A DNA stretch of 20,234 bases from contig MEUF01000094.1 in the NCBI GenBank assembly GCA_001771615.1, positions 1-20,234 on the forward strand, given 5' to 3'. This document shows positions 1 through 5,906 of the stretch, in pieces. Every line of letters starts with the position of its first letter. Within the stretch, counting starts at the first letter, position 1. The notes below the pieces were generated by a model. That model did no database searches, had not been told where the DNA came from, and was given only the letters and a program-made list of their open reading frames with translations. The DNA comes from a candidate division WOR-1 bacterium RIFOXYB2_FULL_48_7. Its GTDB lineage: Bacteria; Margulisbacteria; WOR-1; O2-12-FULL-45-9; XYB2-FULL-48-7. A program made the position numbers and the translations under genes.

Positions 1-112
1 TGATCTCTTCCGGATTATAGGGAGCTAAAACTGGAGCAAAGATCGCTCCAAATAATAGGATTATCATAATTATTAAACCGACAATGGAAATTTGTAATTT
101 GTTATTTGTCAT
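1..112 (-). CDS. DppC/OppC-type ABC transporter permease, N-terminal fragment
   Basis: This is the first 37 codons of a gene that leaves the window at its left edge. The start ATG is at 110-112. The protein opens with a short polar stretch, then one hydrophobic helix (about residues 8-30) ending in a FAPVLAPYNP-like sequence. That is the usual N-terminus of the second permease of dipeptide/oligopeptide importers (DppC/OppC, binding-protein-dependent transport family). It overlaps the 3' end of the upstream DppB-type gene by 11 bases, as expected for co-translated subunits of one inner-membrane channel. The identification rests on this short helix, the motif and the gene order; the core EAA loop is outside the window. 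Confidence 0.8.
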   Translation of the reverse strand, partial: MTNNKLQISIVGLIIMIILLFGAIFAPVLAPYNPEEI

Positions 113-1019
113 TCTTGGAATACCTTATCCTTGGATCGACCAAGGCATAACAGATATCAGCCAATAAATTCCCGATAATAATTAATAGGGCGGAAAACAT
201 CACTATCCCCATGATAACCGGGTAATTACGCTGGAAGATTGATTGCACTCCCAATCGTCCCATCCCCGGCCAGGCAAAGATTGTCTCAATAATAAATGCC
301 CCGCCAAAAAGGTCGGGCAGCGACAGGCCAAGCAGGGTCACGATGGGAATCAGGGCGTTACGCAAAGCATGCTTATAGATGACCAGCCTCTCGGGCAGGC
401 CTTTAGCCCGGGCGGTGCGAATATAATCTTGGTTCAAGACCTCGAGCATTGCCGCCCGCTGGTACCTGGTCATTCCGGCCAGGCTGCCGACTGTCATGGT
501 GATAAGTGGCAAAATTATATTCCCGACTGCCGGCAACCAGTGCAGCTTGACCGCAAAGAGCAGCATCAACATTAAGCCAAGCCAAAAGGTTGGGATGGCC
601 ATGCCGGTGAAGGAAAAAATTGTTACCCCCTTATCAAACCAGCTGTTCTTTTTGACCGCTGACAGCACCCCCAGGGGGATGGTGATTAGCAGGGACAGGG
701 CAAAAGCCGGGATCATTAGCAGCAAAGTCATGGGGAGACGTTCGGCGATCTCATTGATAACCGGTTGGCCTGTCGTGTAGCTACGACCAAAATCAAGTAA
801 AACGGCATTCTTTAGCCAAAGAAAATATTGGATATACAGCGGCTGGTCCAACCCCCAATTGGCCCGTACCCGCGCTAACTCTTGCGGATTAACATTTGGG
901 TCAATAAAGAGGGAAGTTGGATCTCCCGGAGCAAGATGCATAATAAAAAACGAGATCAAAGAAATTCCGATTAGTAACGGAATAAACTGCACAAGCCTGT
1001 TGATAATATATTTTTTCAT
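102..1019 (-). CDS. DppB/OppB-type dipeptide/oligopeptide ABC transporter permease
   Basis: A 305-residue inner-membrane protein of normal family length. It begins with the DppB-type helix (residues 1-30, ending MHLAPGDP), continues through a periplasmic segment with the WGLDQPLYIQY motif, and has further hydrophobic segments at about 97-120, 135-158 and 222-245 and near the C-terminus. The cytoplasmic EAA loop that contacts the ATPases is visible at about residues 198-225 (YIRTARAKGL then HALRNALIP). It ends with the typical DPRIRY. It would form the channel together with the DppC-type protein downstream, taking peptides or similar solutes from the binding protein upstream. The start overlaps the stop of the binding-protein gene by 4 bases (ATGA). 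Substrate cannot be told from sequence; peptide, nickel and oligosaccharide importers share this family. Confidence 0.93.
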   Translation of the reverse strand: MKKYIINRLVQFIPLLIGISLISFFIMHLAPGDPTSLFIDPNVNPQELARVRANWGLDQPLYIQYFLWLKNAVLLDFGRSYTTGQPVINEIAERLPMTLLLMIPAFALSLLITIPLGVLSAVKKNSWFDKGVTIFSFTGMAIPTFWLGLMLMLLFAVKLHWLPAVGNIILPLITMTVGSLAGMTRYQRAAMLEVLNQDYIRTARAKGLPERLVIYKHALRNALIPIVTLLGLSLPDLFGGAFIIETIFAWPGMGRLGVQSIFQRNYPVIMGIVMFSALLIIIGNLLADICYALVDPRIRYSKNDK

Positions 1020-2551
1020 TTCTTGATATAAACTTTTTCGATGTGCAGAAAGACCCCAGCCGGGTTCGGTTTTGCCAATCCGCCCACCCGATGGCTAATG
1101 GCCGAAACCCCCTTGGGATACCAAAGATAGACATATGGCTGGTCCCAAGCCAAGGTTGTCCATATTTGGGCATAGATTTTTTTACGGGCCCGCCTATCCA
1201 CCGTCGTCCGCCCTTGTTCCAACCATTTATCAACCTGTTTATTAGTGTATTTGATAAAATTGAATCCCCGTGGATATTGGCTGGAATGCCAGATTGAATA
1301 AGCATCAGGGTCAAGCCCCAACGACCAACCCATCAGCACCGCCTCAAAGTCTCGCGGATCCTTGGGGGCATTAACAATCTTGAGCATCGCCGACCACTCC
1401 AAGACCCGGATATTCATCTTGATACCAACCTTCTTTAATTGTTGCTGGATGATCACCGCCGCTTTTTCACGTTCTTTGTTCCCCTGATTGACCAAAACAG
1501 TAAATTCCAGCTCCTCTACCCCGGCTTCGTTGAGCAATTGCCGTGCCCTGACCGGATCAAACACTAATTTTTTCCCCGGCGCATATGCCCAGGAAGCAGG
1601 AGCAGACGGGACATTGGCCGGTAAGCCTAAACCGCGTAAGACCAAACCGATAATCTGTTGTTTGTTGATAGCCTGGGCTATGGCCTGGCGGACTCTACGA
1701 TCGCCAAACTTAGGGTTAGCCAAATTAAAACCAAGATAGGTATACATTAAAACGTCATTCTCGACTATCAGGGCACCTTCTCCGGCTTTCATTCTGGCGT
1801 AATCTTTGGCCGGGACATCAACCGCATCAATTTCCCCCGCCTCAAAGGCAATCAAACGGGCATTTTCATCAGGAATTATTTTATAATTTATCGATTTAAG
1901 CAAAGGTTTACCCAAATAATAGTTGGCATTGGCTACCACGGTAATATGATCCCCGGTTTTCCACTCTAAAAACTTAAATGGTCCGGTCCCAACCGGCCGG
2001 CGGTTAAAATCGGCGGTGTTAAGGTCTTTCCCGGCTAAAAGATGTTTGGGTAAAATTCCCATCCCCATATGGATAAGAAATGGCGCAAAAGGCTGGGGTA
2101 AAATAGCGCGAAAAGTATACTTATCAACGGCCAGGAATTTTATTGGCTGGCCGGCAATAATGTAATCACTGCGGCGGACAGAATTGACCTTGGGATTTAA
2201 AATTGTGTCAAAAGTGAATTTAACATCGGCAGAGCTGAAAGGAACCCCGTCGTGCCACTTGACGTTGCGGCGCAGATAAAAAGTCCAGATTTTCCCGTCC
2301 TTTGAAACCTGCCAGCTTTTAGCCAGGTCCGGGACCATCTCTAATTTTTCATTGACTGTCACCAGGCCGGAAAAAAGCACCCCCTCGACAGCGGACGAAA
2401 CGGTATCAGTCGAGAGCACCGGATTGAGAAGCGAGACCTCTCCTCCCAGAGCAAAGCGAAGCTCTCCTTGGGGGTCAATTTGCAAAGAAAATATCTGAGT
2501 CGTTAGAAAGATACATAATGTAAATATGATAATAAATACTTTTTGGAACAC
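1016..2551 (-). CDS. Extracellular solute-binding protein, family 5 (DppA/OppA-like)
   Basis: A 511-residue secreted binding protein for the importer encoded downstream. Residues 1-22 are a signal peptide (short Lys-containing start, then a hydrophobic IIIFTLCIFLTT core). No convincing lipobox is seen, so a soluble periplasmic protein is more likely than a lipoprotein. The mature part carries family-5 hallmarks: LRFALGGEVSLLNPVLSTDT near the start, VKWHDGVPFSSADVKFTFD at about residues 97-115, and the RRPVGTGPFKF segment. The start is GTG (2549-2551). No Shine-Dalgarno precedes it; instead an extended -10 (TGTTATAAT) ends six bases upstream, so the mRNA may be leaderless. First gene of a three-gene or longer operon. 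Ligand not determinable from sequence. Confidence 0.92.
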   Translation of the reverse strand: MFQKVFIIIFTLCIFLTTQIFSLQIDPQGELRFALGGEVSLLNPVLSTDTVSSAVEGVLFSGLVTVNEKLEMVPDLAKSWQVSKDGKIWTFYLRRNVKWHDGVPFSSADVKFTFDTILNPKVNSVRRSDYIIAGQPIKFLAVDKYTFRAILPQPFAPFLIHMGMGILPKHLLAGKDLNTADFNRRPVGTGPFKFLEWKTGDHITVVANANYYLGKPLLKSINYKIIPDENARLIAFEAGEIDAVDVPAKDYARMKAGEGALIVENDVLMYTYLGFNLANPKFGDRRVRQAIAQAINKQQIIGLVLRGLGLPANVPSAPASWAYAPGKKLVFDPVRARQLLNEAGVEELEFTVLVNQGNKEREKAAVIIQQQLKKVGIKMNIRVLEWSAMLKIVNAPKDPRDFEAVLMGWSLGLDPDAYSIWHSSQYPRGFNFIKYTNKQVDKWLEQGRTTVDRRARKKIYAQIWTTLAWDQPYVYLWYPKGVSAISHRVGGLAKPNPAGVFLHIEKVYIKK

Positions 2552-2557
2552 GTGGAT

Positions 2558-2566
2558 ATTATAACA
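2558..2566 (-). promoter_or_regulatory. Extended -10 promoter of the peptide-importer operon
   Basis: On the minus strand the sequence TG-T-TATAAT (a perfect -10 with the extended TG) lies here, with no good -35 at 16-18 bases. Only six bases separate the -10 from the GTG start, so initiation at the usual distance would begin at or next to the start codon. Inferred from sequence only. Confidence 0.5.
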
Positions 2567-2590
2567 CGATGACTGGGGCTAACTTGGGGA

Positions 2591-2712
2591 GGAAGATCAG
2601 GAGATCAGGAAATCAGGAAATCAGGGGGAAGAAAATCAGGGGATCAGAGAACCAGGAAATCAGGAAATCAGGAGGAAGAAAATCAGAGGATCAGGAGATC
2701 AAGGGAAAGTTT
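2591..2712 (+). repeat. Short-word ATCAGG repeat array with a 47-base tandem duplication
   Basis: A purine-rich stretch (plus strand) built from about ten copies of ATCAG, mostly as GATCAGGA or AATCAGGA at 8-9 base spacing. Within it, 2607-2647 and 2654-2694 are two copies of a 41-base block (39 of 41 positions identical by eye) at a 47-base period. A related array in the opposite orientation covers the start of the neighbouring four-helix bundle gene. The region 2552-2749 contains no other gene. Confidence 0.85.
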
Positions 2713-2749
2713 CAAAAATCAGATAAACAGATTAAGTCAAACGCAACGC

Positions 2750-3220
2750 TTACTTTTTATCTCCCCGCTTCGCCCTGACCCAATTAATATAACCATTTAT
2801 ACCCCTAATAATTTCCTCATATTTTCCAATTAACTCATTCGCCTGCTTTTCGGTAATATATTTATTGCCTTGTAAGGCTCTAAGATGATTTTGGCTTTCC
2901 CCCGCTTCCTTGCGCGCAATATAAAACCCTTTGATCTTATCTTGATAGTAGTAGCTGGTATAGCCCTCAGCAATATTGTCTGGAACAGAAGAAGATGATC
3001 GCTCGAGCTGGCATTTTTTATTAAATCGTTCAGACAGAGGAAGTGTGCAACATATTTTATAAATCTCTAACATTAACATATGGGCTTTTCTCCAAACCCA
3101 TAATTTTTCAAACCCGGCAATTACCTTGCTCTCTATCTCTTTCTTCTCTTGACTTTCTCCCTGATAACCTGATATCCCGATATTCTGTCGGCTGATTCCC
3201 TGATCTTCTGATGTCCCCAT
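2750..3220 (-). CDS. Four-helix bundle protein (23S rRNA intervening-sequence / S23 family)
   Basis: A 156-residue protein. From residue 36 it matches the IVP/S23 four-helix bundle family: FEKLWVWRKAHMLMLEIYK, then the conserved LERSSSSVPDNIAEGY at about residues 72-88, and a YIARKEAGESQNHLRAL helix. Members are pentameric helical bundles related to the Avd protein of diversity-generating retroelements. Many are encoded in 23S rRNA intervening sequences, many others (as here) are free-standing; the molecular role is unclear. The first ~25 residues are not family sequence: they are the translation of an ATCAGG-type repeat. The ATG at 3218-3220 has a GGAGGGG ribosome site 5 bases upstream, and no in-frame ATG or GTG lies closer to the domain, so I keep this start. 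No rRNA or reverse transcriptase is nearby. Confidence 0.85.
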   Translation of the reverse strand: MGTSEDQGISRQNIGISGYQGESQEKKEIESKVIAGFEKLWVWRKAHMLMLEIYKICCTLPLSERFNKKCQLERSSSSVPDNIAEGYTSYYYQDKIKGFYIARKEAGESQNHLRALQGNKYITEKQANELIGKYEEIIRGINGYINWVRAKRGDKK

Positions 3221-3245
3221 CTTGCCCCTCCCTGCTCCTCCCTGT
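3140..3245 (-). repeat. ATCAGG-type repeat overlapping the start of the four-helix bundle gene
   Basis: Read on the minus strand this stretch has the same purine-rich style as the array at 2591-2712. It holds AGGGAGGAG and AGGGAGGGG, then about five ATCAG words (GACATCAG, AGATCAGGG, GAATCAG, ATATCAGG, TTATCAGG) within some 70 bases. Because the words here lie on the minus strand and those beyond the other end of the gene lie on the plus strand, the gene sits between inverted repeat arrays. It also supplies the ribosome site and first codons of the gene. Confidence 0.65.
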
Positions 3246-3258
3246 AATCTTCACCATC

Positions 3259-3666
3259 TCACATATTAGACAGCTCAAGCGCTTTGGTAAAACCATTTCT
3301 CTTATATCCAGTTAAAGTGTAAGTCCCGTTGTCATCGTTAAAGTTATAGATAATTTTCCCCGCCCCATCATTATCAGAATATTCTTTGCCGGTAAACGGG
3401 TTTTTGGGCACAAAAGCAATGTAGCCGCCAGCCATCAAATAGTTTTTGCACAACGATTCCAACGGAATATTTTTACCTAACGGATAAACATCATTTTCCA
3501 TCTGATAGGCTTCGATCGCCAACTGCACTGTATGCATGACCCCCTTGACCGCCCCCTCTTTCCCCCGATCTCTAACTCCCATCAGGTTGGGAACAAGAAA
3601 TACCGCTAATAAGCCAATGATCCCGATGACCACCAGCATTTCTACTAAAGTAAAACCCTTTTTCAT
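3259..3666 (-). CDS. Type II secretion/type IV pilus pseudopilin (GspG-like)
   Basis: A 135-residue pseudopilin. The N-terminus MKKGFTLVEMLVVIGIIGLL is a textbook type III (prepilin) signal: cleavage is expected after Gly4, with Phe5 as the N-methylated first residue and Glu at position +5, followed by the hydrophobic alpha-1 helix. The short globular part contains YPLGKNIPLE and FTGKEYSDNDGAGKI, the sort of C-terminal loop seen in major pseudopilins of the GspG group, but a minor pilin cannot be excluded. Start ATG 3664-3666 with a GAGGTG ribosome site. A TATAAT at 3686-3691 (minus strand) could give it its own promoter, without a clear -35. It lies just after the GspF-like gene; the ATPase, secretin and prepilin peptidase are not in the window. 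Confidence 0.88.
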   Translation of the reverse strand: MKKGFTLVEMLVVIGIIGLLAVFLVPNLMGVRDRGKEGAVKGVMHTVQLAIEAYQMENDVYPLGKNIPLESLCKNYLMAGGYIAFVPKNPFTGKEYSDNDGAGKIIYNFNDDNGTYTLTGYKRNGFTKALELSNM

Positions 3667-3711
3667 CTCATTTCACCTCGCTTGTATTATAATTGACTTC
3701 CTGGCCAAATT

Positions 3712-4695
3712 CTATTGGATTGCATTCACTAAATTAATCATCGGCAGCATCACCGCCAGAGCAACCAGCCCCACAAAAATACCAACCAGTAGCGTAACTA
3801 GCGGCTCCAGTAGGACCAGCCACCGCTTTATTTGCTGTTCCTTCTCCCGTTCCAATTGACGGGCAACACCAGTTAAGGCGCTCGCCAGCTTCCCTGACTT
3901 TTCCCCAATTTCTACTACCTGGCAGATTTCCAACTGGCAAAGCTGTTCGTTTTGCATTGCCTGGCTCAAAGCCGCGCCGTCATTAACCGCGCTTAGCAAC
4001 CGGTTATATTTTGCTTGGTATTCCGGCCAGGTATTAATGTCAATAATAATCTGTAGGGCCTGGGTCAGCGGGACTTTGCCGGCTAGCATTGCCCCAAGCG
4101 CATAGCAATACTGCAGTTGGATGTTTTGTCTTATGGCCAGGCCAAGCAGTGGGACATATAACCACCAATTTTGGTTACGACGTAAATAATAGGTTAAGAA
4201 TAAGATCCCTACGACCATGATGCCAAACAACCAGGGAGCAATTTTTGGCAGGGCCAGAAGAGATCTAGTCAACCAGGGCAGATTCCCGCCAGTTTCCAAT
4301 AATAAACCGGAAAACATCGGCAACAACCAAAAAACGACCCCGCCTAATACCATTAATCCGACAATTATTACGGTCAATGGATAGATTAAAGCCGAAATAA
4401 TTTTTCCTTCCAGCTCGGCCTGCTCTTCATAATAATCGGCCAAGCGTCGCAAGCTTGCCACCAATGTGCCGTTGGTTTCGGCAATTCTGATTAAGCCTAT
4501 TGCCATTGGCGGCAAATTACAGCTTAAGGCATCTGCCAATTTATCCCCGCCGGCTATCGCCGCAATCACAGCAGTCAATTTAAGTGCCGGTTTTGCCCTG
4601 GCCATAATTTGCAGGGCTTGGTAAACCGGACAACCGGCCTCAACCAGCCCGGCCAACTGGGAACAACATTGGACTATCTGCGGTTTTTTTAACAA
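3712..4695 (-). CDS. Type II secretion system F-family inner-membrane protein, short form
   Basis: A 327-residue polytopic protein with the GspF/PilC architecture. A first cytoplasmic T2SSF helical domain (about residues 3-100, with GLVEAGCPVYQAL) runs into a membrane helix (104-128); a second helix follows (152-171), then a second T2SSF domain (190-295, with AGKVPLTQALQI and EIGEKSGKLASAL) and a C-terminal helix (298-322). It would be the platform protein recruiting the assembly ATPase for pseudopilus or pilus growth. Typical GspF/PilC are near 400 residues; here the ~60-residue N-terminal segment is absent. The start is TTG (4693-4695) with AAAGGG about 8 bases upstream; an in-frame stop lies five codons before it, so no longer frame exists. 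The upstream ORF6N gene ends one base before the start codon. Confidence 0.85.
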   Translation of the reverse strand: MLKKPQIVQCCSQLAGLVEAGCPVYQALQIMARAKPALKLTAVIAAIAGGDKLADALSCNLPPMAIGLIRIAETNGTLVASLRRLADYYEEQAELEGKIISALIYPLTVIIVGLMVLGGVVFWLLPMFSGLLLETGGNLPWLTRSLLALPKIAPWLFGIMVVGILFLTYYLRRNQNWWLYVPLLGLAIRQNIQLQYCYALGAMLAGKVPLTQALQIIIDINTWPEYQAKYNRLLSAVNDGAALSQAMQNEQLCQLEICQVVEIGEKSGKLASALTGVARQLEREKEQQIKRWLVLLEPLVTLLVGIFVGLVALAVMLPMINLVNAIQ

Positions 4696-4696
4696 T

Positions 4697-5245
4697 TTAC
4701 TGGCCCTTTAGAATCAAGCGCTGCAACAAATTAATCATCTCATTAGTAATCCGTTTAATTTTAAGTAATTCTTTCGTTTTAATTTTATCCTGTTGAAACA
4801 GATGCATAATCGTTCTGGAATGAGTTGATAAGGAAGCTAAAACATTGGTTGACTGGTTAGGTAATTTATTCCCTCTTTTTAACAATTCTTCTAACAGGGA
4901 AAAAGCCCTCATAATTTGGATAGAGCGCCGAATCGCTGGGGAAGATCGCAAGATTGTTGAGATCATATTAGCGCCATTTCTTGTAAAGGCAAAAGGAAGC
5001 TTTCTTTTCTTGAAAGGATATCTGGCTGAAGTCGCAATTTGCGACTTCAACCAATGCCATTCTTCTTTTGACAACTGAAACATAAAATCGAGAGGGAAAC
5101 GCTTAAGATTCCTTTTTACCTGTTCCATTAATCTTTTGGTTGAAACCTGATATAAAATTGCAACATCACTGTCGATAATTACTTTTTTCCCTCTCAATTC
5201 AATAATCATCTCTTGAATTTCACTAACTCCAACTAACTTGGACAT
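4697..5245 (-). CDS. ORF6N-domain DNA-binding protein
   Basis: A 182-residue protein. Residues ~8-95 match the ORF6N domain (KilA-N/Bro-type DNA-binding modules of phages and mobile elements): IQEMIIELRGKKVIIDSDVA, LYQVSTKRLMEQVKRN, then KRFPLDFMFQLSKEEW, and later LPFAFTRNGANMIS. The C-terminal part is helical, with a charged KIKTKELLKIKR stretch and no recognisable second domain. In phages ORF6N proteins are often anti-repressor-like, but chromosomal copies like this are widespread and of unknown role. Start ATG 5243-5245 with a GAGGTG ribosome site that lies inside a perfect 6-base inverted repeat. The gene ends one base before the GspF-like start, so it may be co-transcribed with the secretion genes although functionally foreign to them. 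No phage genes are nearby. Confidence 0.85.
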   Translation of the reverse strand: MSKLVGVSEIQEMIIELRGKKVIIDSDVAILYQVSTKRLMEQVKRNLKRFPLDFMFQLSKEEWHWLKSQIATSARYPFKKRKLPFAFTRNGANMISTILRSSPAIRRSIQIMRAFSLLEELLKRGNKLPNQSTNVLASLSTHSRTIMHLFQQDKIKTKELLKIKRITNEMINLLQRLILKGQ

Positions 5246-5250
5246 AATTC

Positions 5251-5265
5251 ACCTCTGATAGAGGT
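5251..5265 (-). promoter_or_regulatory. Perfect hairpin enclosing the ORF6N gene's ribosome site
   Basis: On the minus strand ACCTCT-ATC-AGAGGT forms a perfect 6-base inverted repeat with a 3-base loop. Its 3' arm is the Shine-Dalgarno (AGAGGTGA) for the ATG at 5245. As RNA it would occlude the ribosome site; as DNA it could be a small operator. The remainder of 5246-5315 shows an AATAAT (-10-like) and a doubled CGTTTTTC word and nothing else clear. Confidence 0.45.
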
Positions 5266-5315
5266 AAAGCAAGATTATTGCCAGGCATAATTAGCAGAAA
5301 AACGACGAAAAACGG

Positions 5316-5906
5316 TCAGATTTGTTGGCAGATATTGAGGATATCTTCGACGTAATTTTTGGTGTGGCCGGAAAAGCCCCCTTGCCGATTAACAGCATTG
5401 GGCCCTTCCAGATAAGAAGCTATGGCATTAGCGACATTACCATTGAATCGATCGATCAGGGAGCGTAGATAGCGCACAGTCCCCCGGACATTTTGGCTGA
5501 TGTCATAAGGATCATCAACCTTAAGCCCTTTAGCAGTCGAGGGGAGCAGCTGCCCCAAGCCGATCGCACCGGAAGACGATTTCGCCCGGGGATTGAACTT
5601 TGATTCCCGCCGAATTAAGGCTGTTACCAGTTTGGGATTGATATTGTACTCTTCAGAATTTTTAATTATGGCAGCTGTAATCTCGATAGCTTCATCATGA
5701 GAACGATATTTGGCAATATACTTCTGGATGGCTGCCCTGACTGCCTCGTCGGTTGAGTTATAAGTATGGCTGGGCACAGTCGCTTCGACCGAAGAGTAAA
5801 TTTGGCCGCTGGGAACATTGGGCGGGGTATAGCCTTTATTGCCGCCAAAACTTGAGAAGATAGAAACAACAAAGATAAATATTACAACGCCAGCGGTCGC
5901 ATCCAT
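5316..5906 (-). CDS. Membrane-anchored lytic transglycosylase (SLT domain)
   Basis: A 196-residue protein. Residues 5-20 are one hydrophobic segment (GVVIFIFVVSIFSS) acting as a signal anchor; residues 25-50 are a polar linker. An SLT (family 1 lysozyme-like) domain fills the rest: YNINPKLVTALIRRES at 87-102 with the catalytic Glu at 101, the GAIGLGQLLPSTA segment at 113-125, then SYLEGPNAV at 164-172 and the HTKNYVEDIL end. It would cleave peptidoglycan glycan strands, leaving 1,6-anhydro ends. The usual AYNAGP motif reads SYLEGP here, a mild deviation. The ATG (5904-5906) overlaps the purL stop by one base (TAATG), with AGGG upstream, so it is probably translated from the purL mRNA. No functional link to purine synthesis is expected. 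Confidence 0.88.
   Translation of the reverse strand: MDATAGVVIFIFVVSIFSSFGGNKGYTPPNVPSGQIYSSVEATVPSHTYNSTDEAVRAAIQKYIAKYRSHDEAIEITAAIIKNSEEYNINPKLVTALIRRESKFNPRAKSSSGAIGLGQLLPSTAKGLKVDDPYDISQNVRGTVRYLRSLIDRFNGNVANAIASYLEGPNAVNRQGGFSGHTKNYVEDILNICQQI

Noticed and set aside
2591..2712. The ATCAGG array as a CRISPR
   Set aside because: Word period is 8-9 bases with no unique spacers, the 47-base copies are almost identical throughout, and no cas gene is in the window.
2750..3220. The four-helix bundle gene as Avd of a diversity-generating retroelement
   Set aside because: No reverse transcriptase, template/variable repeat pair or variable target gene is in the window, and the flanking repeats are low-complexity words.
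4697..5245. The ORF6N gene as sign of a prophage
   Set aside because: No integrase, capsid, tail, lysis or repressor genes are nearby, and both sides are ordinary chromosomal genes.
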